A stretch of 64,000 nucleotides of DNA from Nostoc linckia NIES-25 (GCF_002368035.1 NZ_AP018222.1:3140534-3204533); one strand, 5' to 3'. Counted from the stretch's first letter, positions 34,349-44,404 are shown. Made by a program: numbers and translations. The notes: a model not told the origin generated them from the letters alone.

Positions 34349-35398
34349 ATGACATCTACAGCAAAAATTTCTTTAGCAACGGGTTGGGATTGGCTGATTA
34401 GGCTAGTCACAAGTGAAACTTTTATATACGTCATGAAGCGGCTGTTGCAGGCATTACTGACTTTGTTTTTGGCGTCGGCGCTGTCGTTTCTGGTTATGCA
34501 ACTTGCTCCGGGAGATTTTGTCACCCAATTAGAAGCAGATCCCAAAAAATCTAGAGACCAAATTAAAGCTTTACGGGAATTTTGGGGCTTAAATAAGTCT
34601 TGGGTGGAACAATTTTGGCTTTGGTTGTGGAATATTGTATCGAAAGGCGATTTTGGGCCGAGTTTTTCTTATAAACGGTCAGTAGTATCCCTGTTATGGG
34701 AACGAGTTCCGGCAACCTTACTGTTAGCGATCGCTTCTTTGATTGTAACTTGGGCGATCGCCATTCCCTTGGGCATCATCGCTGCCATCAAGCAAAATCG
34801 CTGGGCTGACCGCGTTTTACAAGTCGTTAGTTACGCTGGACAAGGATTTCCCAGTTTCATCACCGTTTTAGTGCTGCTTTTCTTTGCCCAAATCACTTCG
34901 CCATTGTTCCCAGTGGGTGGTATGACTAGCATCAATCACTCCGAACTGAATTGGTTTGGCAAAATCCTTGATATTGGCTGGCACATGATTTTACCTACAA
35001 TCGCCCTCTCAATTACTAGTTTTGCGGGTTTACAACGCATCACTCGCGGTGAATTGTTAGATGTTCTGCGTCAAGATTACATCCAAACTGCTCGTGCTAA
35101 AGGATTGCCAGAAAACCGCGTAATATATGTTCACGCTCTCCGCAACGCTGTAAACCCTTTAATTACTCTATTAGGCTTCGAGTTAGCTAGTTTATTAAGT
35201 GGAGCGTTCATTGCCGAACAATTCTTCAACTGGCCTGGTTTGGGACGATTGACTTTACAAGCTGTAATGTCTCAAGATTTGTATCTGGTCATGGCCAGTT
35301 TAGTCATGAGTGCAGTTTTGCTAATTGTCGGTAACTTAATTGCTGACTTAATGCTTAAAGTCGCCGACCCGCGTATTCGTTTAGAAAATCTCAATTAG
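34349..35398 (+). CDS. Peptide/nickel ABC transporter permease (DppB/OppB family)
   Basis: The 349-residue protein has about six membrane helices, the DppB-type start FIYVMKRLLQALLTLFLASA preceded by a 28-residue leader, and the EAA loop YIQTARAKGLPENRVIYVHA followed by LRNAVNPLITLLG. It forms part of a channel for peptides, nickel or similar. No DppC, ATPase or binding protein is nearby, as is common for scattered cyanobacterial genes; the substrate cannot be told. Confidence 0.85.
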   Translation: MTSTAKISLATGWDWLIRLVTSETFIYVMKRLLQALLTLFLASALSFLVMQLAPGDFVTQLEADPKKSRDQIKALREFWGLNKSWVEQFWLWLWNIVSKGDFGPSFSYKRSVVSLLWERVPATLLLAIASLIVTWAIAIPLGIIAAIKQNRWADRVLQVVSYAGQGFPSFITVLVLLFFAQITSPLFPVGGMTSINHSELNWFGKILDIGWHMILPTIALSITSFAGLQRITRGELLDVLRQDYIQTARAKGLPENRVIYVHALRNAVNPLITLLGFELASLLSGAFIAEQFFNWPGLGRLTLQAVMSQDLYLVMASLVMSAVLLIVGNLIADLMLKVADPRIRLENLN

Positions 35399-35455
35399 TT
35401 ATTAGTTATTCTTCGCGTCCCTACGTCTCCCAATTCCCTACTCCCTAACCCTTTC

Positions 35456-35737
35456 ATGTTGTCCGAAGTCTATTATTTGGTGCGCTCAAAAAGTGATGGT
35501 CGTTACCTGACAGCTCGTCCCAATGCTGATGCATCAGGTTATCTATTATTGTTTCGGGAAAACTTTGATGCTCTTAGTTATCTGAACACCCATGCAGCAG
35601 AAGTGGCAAATCGTTTTGCAGTGGAATCTATTGCGCGTACACAATTGGGAAATTTGCTCAAACGCTGGGGTTTTACTGGTGTAGGCATTGTAACTGACCC
35701 GTTATTGCCTAAAGTTGAGTTTTTACAACATAGTTGA
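35456..35737 (+). CDS. Conserved cyanobacterial hypothetical protein
   Basis: A 93-residue protein with the even composition of a folded domain: EVYYLVRSKSDGRYLTARPN at the start and KRWGFTGVGIVTDPLLPKVE at the end. ATG 35456 follows the permease by 57 bases. I recognise it only as a small conserved cyanobacterial protein. No motif points to a function. Confidence 0.6.
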   Translation: MLSEVYYLVRSKSDGRYLTARPNADASGYLLLFRENFDALSYLNTHAAEVANRFAVESIARTQLGNLLKRWGFTGVGIVTDPLLPKVEFLQHS

Positions 35738-35815
35738 AAACTAGTTTTGCCATTTTGAGAAAAACTAGCTTATTCAATACCTTTGCACGCTTAATCTCAG
35801 AAAAAAAGGAATATG

Positions 35816-36382
35816 TTAAGTAAATAAAGAGGCGATCGCACAAGTAAAATGAGGCAATATCGGTGAATTTATTTCATCACCATTGAACAATGTCGCGACT
35901 AACTTTAAACTACCTTGCTCGCGCCGATAAACTTCCACTTGTTGCTTGTGCCAATCCACAATCCAATATTCTCTCACTCCCCTCGAAGAGTAGAGCTTTA
36001 GTTTAAGTTCCCTATCCCGCTTTTCATTGTCACTACCAAGAGATAGTACCTCTACCACTAGTTCTGGCGCACCAGTCAAATGCCCCGCCTCGTCTAAGAG
36101 TAAGGGCAATCTTTCATTACTAACCCAGACTACATCAGGAATCACATTATCATTTTCCCCAAAAATTACTCCTGGAGCAGGTACAACCTGTCCCAATGAA
36201 GTGGCTTGTGACCAGGTATCCAAAGGAGCAATAATTCTGACACAGGCTTTTTGATGTTTCCAGTGAGGCGCTCTGGTAACAAACAATTCTCCGTCAATAA
36301 TCTCATAGCGGTTCCCGTTATCTGGAAACAATTCTAAGTCGGCGGTAGTCCAGCGTACTCTCTCAGATATCGGCTGGTTCAT
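35816..36382 (-). CDS. Uma2 family (DUF820) putative endonuclease
   Basis: The 188-residue protein shows the Uma2 pattern: NGNRYEIIDGELFV, PDVVWVSNERLPLLLD, then ELVVEVLSLGSDNEKRDREL and KLKLYSSRGVREYWIVD. These are PD-(D/E)xK-fold residues (D in PDVVW, E in VVEVLS, K in RELKLKLY). Uma2 genes are very numerous in cyanobacteria; their role is unknown, though nuclease or transposon relations are proposed. Single gene. Confidence 0.88.
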   Translation of the reverse strand: MNQPISERVRWTTADLELFPDNGNRYEIIDGELFVTRAPHWKHQKACVRIIAPLDTWSQATSLGQVVPAPGVIFGENDNVIPDVVWVSNERLPLLLDEAGHLTGAPELVVEVLSLGSDNEKRDRELKLKLYSSRGVREYWIVDWHKQQVEVYRREQGSLKLVATLFNGDEINSPILPHFTCAIASLFT

Positions 36383-36495
36383 AAATCATTATCTGTTAAG
36401 GTATTGAACTATTTTAGCCAGAGTGGGCATGGGACATTGGGTGGGGTGAAATTCTCTTGCCATCTCCCCAGTCCCCAATCCCTAGTACCCAGTCC

Positions 36496-38001
36496 CTACA
36501 CTACTACCTTTTCTTTTTCCAAAATCAACTTAGAACGCTTGACTTGCTCAGGAATGGCTACTGGATAATCTCCAGTAAAGCAGGCAGAACAAAAACTATT
36601 GGTGTCTTCTCCTGTTGCTGTTAGCATTCCTTCCCAGCTGAGATAAGCGAGGCTATCTACTTCCAGTTGCTTGGCAATTTCTTCTACTGATTTGGTGGCA
36701 GCAATTAGCTGGTCTTGAGAATCAGTATCGATGCCATAGAAGCAAGGGTGAGTCACTGGTGGAGAAGAAATTCGCATGTGTACTTCTATTGCACCCGCCT
36801 CACGCAAAGTTTTCACGAGTTTCCGACTGGTGGTACCGCGCACAATCGAGTCATCTACGATGATCGCTCTTTTACCAACCAGCACATCTTTGAGGGGGTT
36901 GAGTTTCATCTTGAGACCTGATTCACGCATGGTTTGGGTTGGTTGAATAAATGTTCGCCCGACGTAGCGATTTTTAATCAGTCCTTCCATGTACATGACA
37001 CCAGAAGCTTGGGAAAATCCAATGGCAGCAGGGATGCCAGAATCAGGAACACCAAAGACAATATCAGCTTCTACAGCAGATTCTTTCGCTAGTTGCCGCC
37101 CTAATCGCATCCGGTAGCTGTACAAGCTCTCGTTATGCATAACGCTATCGGGGCGGGCAAAGTAAATCATCTCAAAGATACACAATTTCCGCTGGGGCTG
37201 TTGACTCCAGTGGTAGGAAGCTAAACCTTCTTCAGTAATCCAAACTAATTCACCAGGTTCTACATCCCGCAGATATTCGGCTCCAATGATGTCTAAACCA
37301 CAGGTTTCCGAAGCCAAAACATAACGCACTGGATTACCAGCTAAAGTCCCAATTACCAGTGGACGAATGCCATTGGGGTCGCGCACTCCCATAACGCCAA
37401 TGGGAGTGCCAATAACTAAACTAAAAGCTCCTTGGCAGCGATGAAATGCCTTAATTGCACCTTCTAGCCAATCAGCACCCGCATCGATGGCTTGAGCGAT
37501 CGCAAAAGCAATCATTTCTGAGTCTGTTGTCGTCACTAAGTTGCATTTGTTCTCCAGCAACTCTTGACGCAATTGCACCGTATTGACTAAATTACCATTA
37601 TGTGCCAAGCCTAACGAACCCAAGCGAGTTTTAATGACAGCGGGTTGAGCGTTAACTTTGCGGCTAGAACCTGTAGTCGAATAACGAGTGTGACCAATAG
37701 CATGACTACCAGGTAACTGTTCTAAGACCGATTCGTTGAATACTTGAGACACCAAGCCCATATCTTTGTGCAGATGGACTTTCGTACCCTCAAAGGTGGC
37801 AATACCAGCTGATTCTTGACCCCGGTGTTGGAGGGCATACAATCCAAAGTAGCTTAGTTTAGCAACGTTTTCTCCTGGTGCGTAAATACCGAAAACACCG
37901 CAAGCTTCTTCTGGCTTGTCGGGATGATTTTCATAACTATTAATTGGGTTGCTGGTCTGGTCGGGGTATTCATCCGAAGTGACAGAATGAATAGAAGTCA
38001 T
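36496..38001 (-). CDS. purF: Amidophosphoribosyltransferase
   Basis: A 501-residue enzyme from ATG 38001, chosen because AGGAG lies ten bases before it; the upstream ATG 38034 lacks such a site. A 33-residue propeptide precedes C34 (EEACGVFGIYAPGE), the Ntn-hydrolase nucleophile after cleavage. The PRPP loop AIIVDDSIVRGTTS and Fe-S-type cysteines near the C-terminus are present. It makes phosphoribosylamine, the first step of purine synthesis. It follows purL on the same strand after 443 bases. Confidence 0.95.
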   Translation of the reverse strand: MTSIHSVTSDEYPDQTSNPINSYENHPDKPEEACGVFGIYAPGENVAKLSYFGLYALQHRGQESAGIATFEGTKVHLHKDMGLVSQVFNESVLEQLPGSHAIGHTRYSTTGSSRKVNAQPAVIKTRLGSLGLAHNGNLVNTVQLRQELLENKCNLVTTTDSEMIAFAIAQAIDAGADWLEGAIKAFHRCQGAFSLVIGTPIGVMGVRDPNGIRPLVIGTLAGNPVRYVLASETCGLDIIGAEYLRDVEPGELVWITEEGLASYHWSQQPQRKLCIFEMIYFARPDSVMHNESLYSYRMRLGRQLAKESAVEADIVFGVPDSGIPAAIGFSQASGVMYMEGLIKNRYVGRTFIQPTQTMRESGLKMKLNPLKDVLVGKRAIIVDDSIVRGTTSRKLVKTLREAGAIEVHMRISSPPVTHPCFYGIDTDSQDQLIAATKSVEEIAKQLEVDSLAYLSWEGMLTATGEDTNSFCSACFTGDYPVAIPEQVKRSKLILEKEKVVV

Positions 38002-38444
38002 GCTAGCTTTGCTCCTGGTGGGGGGGTCAGTCAATTTTGGATTTTAGATTTACGATAGCCAAGTGTTAGCGAGTCTGCGAACGTCTTTTGGATCGACCGC
38101 ACCCTAGAAGGAATACGGCTAGATAATTTGAGATTTGTTGAACCTGCTGAAGACGGATGATACATTAACTAGAAAAAGTACTCTCAATCCAAAATCTAAA
38201 ATCTAAAATCTAAAATTTGGTAGTCGAGTCACTGGGATTATGTCGATAGATGGTCGCAGAGTTCTTAATAAATCTTTAACCATCCATTAAAACAGTACCG
38301 TAATTCTGTTCACAAAGATTAATAAATTAGGGGTAGAGCGCGATTAATCGCCTGTGTACAGGAGTTAGGAGTTAAAAGTTAGGCTTTTTATTCTTAACTC
38401 CTGACTCTCAACTGCTAACTTTTCTAATTTCACTCCTAACTGCT
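38002..38444. other. Gap between purL and purF, with short repeats
   Basis: 443 bases without a gene. It holds an AATCTAAA tandem tract (38191-38216) whose complement TTTTGGATTTTAGATTT lies at 38034, and an AGTTAGGAGTT/AACTCCTGACT inverted tract at 38362-38438 just after purL that may end its transcript. Confidence 0.5.
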
Positions 38445-40811
38445 TCAACTGGGAGTCGTGGTGTGGATGGCAAGACGCCTAACGATCGCCTGAGAATAAC
38501 GATCGCTCATATGTTCAATATTAACTTTGATTAAGGGTTGGTTGTCAGTGGTTAAAACCCCCAAACCCGTCTCGAAATTACCGACTCTGCCAAGTTTTTG
38601 CCACTGTTGACTCAGATGTTCCTGTAAGTATGATTCCCAAATTTCTTGGTCTTCTGGTGTTATGGAAACTAAAATTCGGCTCCCACCTTCAGCAAACAGT
38701 ATCTCGTCTAGGCGAAATTGAGTTGGTGTTATTTCTAAATGAATTTGGGCGCCCAACTTGCCAGAAATGCAACTTTCTGCTAGAGCGATCGCTATTCCTC
38801 CCTCAGCACAATCGTGGGCAGAACGTACCCAACCATTACGAATTCCATCACGACAAACTTGCTGTACGCGACGTTCCAAGTCAAAATCTATTTGTGGCGG
38901 TTTTCCGGCAACAGTACCGTGGATGGCGGCTAAATACTCAGATGCTCCTAAACTGAGTTGGGATGTTAAGGGCAATCCCAGAAGATAAATCACATCGCCT
39001 GCTGTTTGCCAACCTTGACCACAAATTTTGCTGATATCCGGAATCAAGCCCACCATACCCACAACAGGAGTGGGATAAATGGGTTGGGGAGTACCTTGGG
39101 AATCAAGGGTTTCATTGTATAAAGAGACATTTCCACCTGTGACTGGTGTTGCTAGTTCTCGACAACCTTCTGCTAAACCGCGACAAGCTTCTGCTAATTG
39201 CCAGTAACCAATTGGTTTTTCTGGAGAGCCAAAATTGAGGTTATCTGTTACCGCTAGAGGTTCGGCACCGACACAACTGAGATTGCGTGCGGCTTCCGCC
39301 ACCACTGCCTTAGCTCCTTCATAGGGATCGAGATAAACATAACGAGAATTGCAGTCTACAGTAGCTGCAACTGCGCTTTGGGCATTGGGCATTGTGCGGG
39401 TATTGGGGATTTCTTCGAGTGGGCGTAAGCGTACTACAGCCGCGTCTGCACCACCTGGTAGAATTACGGTATTGTTTTGTACTTGATGGTCGTACTGACG
39501 ATATACCCAATTTTTAGAAGCGATCGTTGGTGTATCAAGCAAAGTTAAGAGAATATCATTCCAACTTTGCAGGTGTCCTTGGAGTTCGATTCCAGCAATT
39601 GTACAACTAGGCAAAGATTCAGCAGTCCATTCCCAAGCTTTACGGGCATATTCTGGTGGTTCTGCCAACAAATCCCGTTGATAAAGCGGGGTATTTTCTG
39701 CCAAAGCTTCAGCGGGAATTTCTGCTGCTACTTTACCTTGATAGAGAATTCGGACAATGGGTTGGGCAATCACTGTACCAGCAACAACAGCATGAAGCCC
39801 CCAACGGTGAAAAATGTCTATTAACTCCTGTTCTCTTCCCTTGTGAGCAACAAACAGCATCCGTTCTTGAGATTCTGAGAGCAAGTATTCATAGGGAACC
39901 ATCCCTAGCTCCCGGACGGGAATTTTATCTAAATCCAGTTCAATTCCCACACCGCCTTTTGCCGCCATCTCTGATGTAGAACAGGTGATTCCCGCTGCTC
40001 CCATATCCTGGGCGGCGACAACTGCACCTGTTTTAAAAGCTTCTAGACAAGCTTCAATTAACGACTTTTCCAAAAATGGGTCGCCTACTTGCACAGCAGG
40101 ACGGTCATCCATTGACTGTTCGGTCAATTCTGCACTGGCAAAACTCGCGCCTCCCATACCGTCGCGCCCGGTGGTCGAACCAACATACAACACAGGGTTT
40201 CCTAAACCAGATGCCCCAGATTTGACAATTTCTGGCGTTTCCATTAACCCCAATGCCATCACATTCACCAGGGGATTACCAGAGTAAGCAGTATCAAAGT
40301 AAACTTCACCACCAACGGTAGGTACTCCTACACAATTACCATAATGAGAGATCCCCGATACTACACCAGTAAATAACCTTTGAGTTTTAGCATCTTCTAG
40401 GGAACCAAAACGCAGCGAGTTTAAGATGGCAATGGGACGCGCACCCATCGTAAAGATATCCCTGAGAATACCTCCTACTCCAGTTGCTGCTCCTTGGAAG
40501 GGTTCGACTGCTGAGGGGTGGTTGTGGGATTCTATCTTAAAGGCTAGTTGCAGTCCGTCACCTAAATCTACAACACCAGCATTTTCACCAGGCCCCACGA
40601 GAATGCGGCGACCTTCGGTAGGAAATTGTTTGAGTAAAGGTCGAGAATTTTTATAACAGCAATGCTCTGACCACATTACCCCAAACATTCCCAGTTCGGC
40701 TTTGTTGGGATGACGCCCTAAACGACGGACAATTTCTGCGTATTCTTCTGGCTTTATACCTTCAGTGGCGATTTCTTCGGGGGAAAAGGGAGCAGGAGAT
40801 GTGGCAGTCAT
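38445..40811 (-). CDS. purL: Phosphoribosylformylglycinamidine synthase subunit PurL
   Basis: The 788-residue small-type PurL has MWSEHCCYKNSRPLLKQFPT, the ATP-site segment FKIESHNHPSAVEPFQGAAT, and DMGAAGITCSTSEMAAKGGV. It converts FGAR to FGAM with PurQ and PurS, which are not in the window. The ATG at 40811 gives MTATSPAPFSPEEIATEGI. It precedes purF, as in many cyanobacteria. Confidence 0.96.
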   Translation of the reverse strand: MTATSPAPFSPEEIATEGIKPEEYAEIVRRLGRHPNKAELGMFGVMWSEHCCYKNSRPLLKQFPTEGRRILVGPGENAGVVDLGDGLQLAFKIESHNHPSAVEPFQGAATGVGGILRDIFTMGARPIAILNSLRFGSLEDAKTQRLFTGVVSGISHYGNCVGVPTVGGEVYFDTAYSGNPLVNVMALGLMETPEIVKSGASGLGNPVLYVGSTTGRDGMGGASFASAELTEQSMDDRPAVQVGDPFLEKSLIEACLEAFKTGAVVAAQDMGAAGITCSTSEMAAKGGVGIELDLDKIPVRELGMVPYEYLLSESQERMLFVAHKGREQELIDIFHRWGLHAVVAGTVIAQPIVRILYQGKVAAEIPAEALAENTPLYQRDLLAEPPEYARKAWEWTAESLPSCTIAGIELQGHLQSWNDILLTLLDTPTIASKNWVYRQYDHQVQNNTVILPGGADAAVVRLRPLEEIPNTRTMPNAQSAVAATVDCNSRYVYLDPYEGAKAVVAEAARNLSCVGAEPLAVTDNLNFGSPEKPIGYWQLAEACRGLAEGCRELATPVTGGNVSLYNETLDSQGTPQPIYPTPVVGMVGLIPDISKICGQGWQTAGDVIYLLGLPLTSQLSLGASEYLAAIHGTVAGKPPQIDFDLERRVQQVCRDGIRNGWVRSAHDCAEGGIAIALAESCISGKLGAQIHLEITPTQFRLDEILFAEGGSRILVSITPEDQEIWESYLQEHLSQQWQKLGRVGNFETGLGVLTTDNQPLIKVNIEHMSDRYSQAIVRRLAIHTTTPS

Positions 40812-41203
40812 GGAAATAATGCACCAATTGTACAGAGCATTATTCTATCGATTTAGTTGCCCTGTAGGTGCAGATGTACGATTGTTCATCGCTAGATTTT
40901 GCAGATTACCTGAAGAAATAAATCTATATAAAGGTAGATATTTTAATACCTCTAAGGTAGATTGTATTACATCGTGAATTACTGTTAAGTATACTACTGA
41001 CTACCAAGTGATAAAATTCGCCTATGTAGCGTGCATAGGTGATTTCCAGATTATGGAAATGGTTATCAGATGAGCCATTAGTTGCAGGCACAAAAAATCA
41101 TCGCCGAATGGCTGTTGAAGTAAGAATTCCGGCAATTTTTTGAGAGACTGCTCATCCAAATAAGCAAACTGACCTGACTAACCTAATTAATAGGATTTTG
41201 ATT
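40812..41203. other. Divergent region purL / glycine-rich repeat protein
   Basis: 392 bases without a gene or dispersed repeat. TAGGA at 41191-41195 may serve as ribosome site for the gene at 41204. No promoter could be assigned. Confidence 0.3.
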
Positions 41204-43141
41204 ATGACTAGACTTACCTTTCCACCCAATTTCACCGGCACAACTGGTTCCGACACTTTAATCGGGGAACAGTTAAAAGGATCTCCAGCAATAGGTATCG
41301 ATATTTTAACTCCAGGTTTGATTTATACGCGCTCTGGGAATGACACCATTAAAGGCACGGGTGCTGGCAGCATCAACAACTCCACTCAGACTGGTAATGG
41401 GACTGGCATTGTCAACCGTGGCAGTCTGAATACAGAAGGTGGAAAAGACGCGATCGCTGGCATCGGTAAAGGTGGTGTCGGCTACGACTTCGATGGCAAC
41501 GGCGGCATTGGCTCAGGCATTTATAACATTGGCAGTCTAAATACAGGGGACGCAGAAGACACGATCGCTGGCACTGGTACTGGTGGCGACGGTGGCAGCG
41601 TTGACATCTACGGTGGCGAAGGCAACGGCGGCATTGGCACAGGCATTTATAACAGTGGCAGTCTGGATACAGGGGACGCAGAAGACACGATCATCGGCAC
41701 TGGTACTGGTGGCGAAGGCAGCAGCAGCTTCGGTGGCGCTGGCGACGGCGGCGGTGGCTACGGCATTGTCAACGGTGGCAATCTAAATACAGGGAACGGA
41801 AAAGACACGATCGCTGGCACTGGTACTGGTGGCAACGGCGGCTATGGCGACGGTATCACCGGCAATGGTGGCAGTGCCACAGGTATTATCAACAGTCGCA
41901 ATCTCAATACAGGGGGCGAAAATGACACGATCAAAGGCATCGGTACTGGCGGCATCGGCGGCGATGACAGCAAGGGTGGCGGCGGCAACGGCGGCACAGG
42001 GAAAGGCATTACCAATAGTGGCAGTCTGAATGTAGGCGATGGAGATGACACAATCTCTGGCATTGGTACTGGCGGCATTGGCGGCGGCGACGGCGGCACT
42101 GGGACGGGTATCACCAATAGTGGCAATCTGAATACAGGGAAGGGAAAAGACACGATCAATGGCACCGGTACTGGCGGCATCGGCGGCATTGGCGGCGGCA
42201 GAGGCGGCGATGGGACAGGCATCAACAACAGTGGCAAACTCAATACTGAAGATGGGGAAGATACGATCGCTGGCAAAGGGAACGGCGGCAATGGCAGCGA
42301 TGTCTACAGCGGGAATAACGACGGCGCTGCTGGGATAGGTATCGCTAACAGTGGCAGTCTGAATACAGGGTTGGGCAAAGACGCGATCGTTGGCATCGGT
42401 ATTGGCGGCATCGGTGGCAGCGACGAAGACTACAACATCGGTGGCAACGGCGGTACTGGGACAGGCATTGCTAACAGTAACAGTCTAAATACAGGAGACG
42501 GAAACGACACAATTACTGGCACCGGTACTGGTGGGATCGGTGCTGGCAAAACCGGCATCAGCGGTGTTGGAATTGGCATTCAGAACATTAAAAACGCCAC
42601 CATTACTACAGAGTCGGGTAACGACACAATTACAGGTTATGGCAACAGTTCTGGAACAAAATCCACCGCTTATGGCATCGCCAACGATGGAATCATTGAT
42701 ACTGGCGATGGTTCTGACAAGCTTACCGGACAAGCGACAGTCACAATTGGTGGCACTGCTTATGGCATTTATGGACAAGGAACCATTAAAACTGGCAATG
42801 GCAATGACGAAATTATTGCCACCAGTACCCGAAATGGAGTTCAACAGAAAGTCAGTATCGGTGGTGGCATCAAGATTGCTCTGGGTGCTGGGGATGACTA
42901 CTTCAAAGGCTTTGGTGCTGCAACTGTTGATGGCGGAGAAGGTTTTGACACTCTAGATCTGAAAGCTTTTAATCGCTCTCAACTGATCGTATCTGGTGTT
43001 ATTTCTGGCAATACTCTTAAAACAGCCAACATCAGTTTCAACAACAATGGAAACCTCATTAGCTTGTCCACCACTGGCTTTGATAAATTTATCTTTGCAG
43101 ATAGCTCTTTCTCTTACAACACTTTGGCAAATGGGGCATGA
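41204..43141 (+). CDS. Glycine-rich tandem-repeat protein, RTX-like beta-roll
   Basis: This 645-residue protein (ATG 41204) consists mainly of about 13 repeats of 35-48 residues of the form GIxNSGSLNTGDGxDTIxGT followed by GTGGxGG spacers of varying length (residues about 50-480). The end is non-repetitive (GGEGFDTLDLKAFNRSQLIV, FDKFIFADSSFSYNTL). The (G/D)G(D/E)DTIxG units resemble RTX calcium-binding turns (GGxGxDxLx) and predict a stacked beta structure. There is no signal peptide; RTX-like proteins leave by type I secretion via a C-terminal signal. A surface or extracellular structural role is inferred. Confidence 0.7.
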   Translation: MTRLTFPPNFTGTTGSDTLIGEQLKGSPAIGIDILTPGLIYTRSGNDTIKGTGAGSINNSTQTGNGTGIVNRGSLNTEGGKDAIAGIGKGGVGYDFDGNGGIGSGIYNIGSLNTGDAEDTIAGTGTGGDGGSVDIYGGEGNGGIGTGIYNSGSLDTGDAEDTIIGTGTGGEGSSSFGGAGDGGGGYGIVNGGNLNTGNGKDTIAGTGTGGNGGYGDGITGNGGSATGIINSRNLNTGGENDTIKGIGTGGIGGDDSKGGGGNGGTGKGITNSGSLNVGDGDDTISGIGTGGIGGGDGGTGTGITNSGNLNTGKGKDTINGTGTGGIGGIGGGRGGDGTGINNSGKLNTEDGEDTIAGKGNGGNGSDVYSGNNDGAAGIGIANSGSLNTGLGKDAIVGIGIGGIGGSDEDYNIGGNGGTGTGIANSNSLNTGDGNDTITGTGTGGIGAGKTGISGVGIGIQNIKNATITTESGNDTITGYGNSSGTKSTAYGIANDGIIDTGDGSDKLTGQATVTIGGTAYGIYGQGTIKTGNGNDEIIATSTRNGVQQKVSIGGGIKIALGAGDDYFKGFGAATVDGGEGFDTLDLKAFNRSQLIVSGVISGNTLKTANISFNNNGNLISLSTTGFDKFIFADSSFSYNTLANGA

Positions 43142-43427
43142 GTTTGTAAATTCATCTATCTGATGTTTTACCGTCAACTTAGTCTAATTGGCGTCATTTG
43201 CTCTGAAGCTGAAAAAATATCTACCAGCGTATATACTCTTAGCTCCAAACTTGCATAGATTGACTATAATTCAGTGATTTCTTGGGTATATGCAGCTTAG
43301 TAGTAACAATCGAGTGACGACAATCACACTTATACATGATTAGGATCGTCTCATAGTGATCGCCAGCTAGGCATAATTAAGGACAACTGAACTCTAGCCG
43401 AGTCATTAATAGGGAACACACTAATTA
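43142..43427. other. Non-coding region before a strong terminator
   Basis: No gene is supported here. The stretch 43370-43427 runs into a rho-independent terminator at 43428 that is too far (286 bases) from the preceding gene to be needed only by it, so a small RNA may be encoded; see findings. Confidence 0.35.
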
Positions 43428-43466
43428 CCGACAGCCTTTATCAAAGACTGTCGGTTTTTTGTTTTT
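43428..43466 (+). terminator. Rho-independent terminator
   Basis: CCGACAG (43428-43434) and CTGTCGG (43448-43454) form a 7-bp stem with an AAAG loop region, followed by TTTTTTGTTTTT. This is the best intrinsic terminator of the window, pointing to the right. Confidence 0.85.
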
Positions 43467-43506
43467 AGTCATTAGTCATTAGTCATTAGTCATTAGTCAT
43501 TAGTGA
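43465..43506 (+). repeat. TTAGTCA tandem heptamer, five perfect copies
   Basis: TTAGTCA repeats perfectly from 43465 to 43499, then decays into TTAGTGA, TTGGTCA and TTGGGCA. It starts within the T-run of the terminator. GGGGAGG/CCTCCCC inverted tracts follow to 43630. Confidence 0.95.
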
Positions 43507-43807
43507 TTGGTCATTGGGCATTGGGCAAGCAGGAAGTGTGGGAGGTGTGGGGAGGATGGGGAAGAAATCTTTCCCATCCTCCCCACATTTCCCCATCTCC
43601 CCTGTCCCCCTGCTCCCTGCCCCCTGCCCCATACTTAAATAAAATTTCCCCACAATTGGTTGGTAACTTGACAGAGATTTAGCCATAGCCACTACCAAAA
43701 GTGGGGAAGTTAAGATGGAATTGGTAATCTTATGCCTATGGAGTGCTAAAATTTTACACTCACTCTAGTAGAGCAAAAGTATCTCTTAGATCGGCACAGA
43801 CTTTGTA

Positions 43808-44293
43808 TTAAGACATCGCTTGAATTATGTAATCAAAGTATGGCCCAGCTTCAGCAGCATCTTCCGCACTCAGTAAGCCAAGGGCGGCTGTTTTGAGGGA
43901 AGTGATAGCTTCTACCATTCCAGGTACGGGAACGCCCAATGAATTGTACATTTCCCGCACACCAATCAAACCGATTTTTTCAATTGGCTCTTTGTCACCG
44001 GCAAGTACACCATAAGTAATTAGGCGTAAGTACCAGCCAAAATCACGGATACATAGAGAGCGTTGACGTTCCCCGTAAGCATTACCACCAGGAGAGATAA
44101 AGTCAGGACGCTTTTGCCAAAGTTGTTTGGTTGCTTCCTGGACTATCTTTTTTTCATTTTCAGCTAACGTAGCAGCAATGCGCGTCCGTTGTACACCGGT
44201 TTGCAAAAAGTCTTTGATATTTTTAAGTTCGCCACTGCTGGGATAACGCAGTTCGTCGTCAGCTTTGAGAATAACTTGGCTAATTACAGTCAT
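43808..44293 (-). CDS. apcD: Allophycocyanin alpha-B subunit ApcD
   Basis: The 161-residue protein, from ATG 44293, is a phycobiliprotein with the chromophore cysteine in RSLCIRDFGWYLRLITYG and the ApcD-like segments PGGNAYGERQR and GLIGVREMYNSLGVPVPGM. ApcD is a terminal emitter in the phycobilisome core that passes energy chiefly to photosystem I and is involved in state transitions. The longer GTG-initiated frame (44308) adds five residues not seen in the family. It is a single gene, as apcD usually is. Confidence 0.9.
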   Translation of the reverse strand: MTVISQVILKADDELRYPSSGELKNIKDFLQTGVQRTRIAATLAENEKKIVQEATKQLWQKRPDFISPGGNAYGERQRSLCIRDFGWYLRLITYGVLAGDKEPIEKIGLIGVREMYNSLGVPVPGMVEAITSLKTAALGLLSAEDAAEAGPYFDYIIQAMS

Positions 44294-44404
44294 GATGATT
44301 GAAATCACCTTAAATATTATCTGCTAGTTTAGCGAGTCTGAGGTACACAAGTGAAGAGGGAGGTGGGGAGATGGGGAGGTGGGGAGATGGGGAGCAGGGG
44401 GGCA

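Noticed and set aside
38001..38036. Longer PurF start at 38034
   Set aside because: The ATG at 38001 has AGGAG at proper distance, the upstream ATG does not.
41842..42291. Proline-rich minus-strand frame and similar frames in the glycine-rich gene
   Set aside because: Complement of GGC-rich repeats; the plus frame continues with a sensible C-terminus and has a ribosome site.
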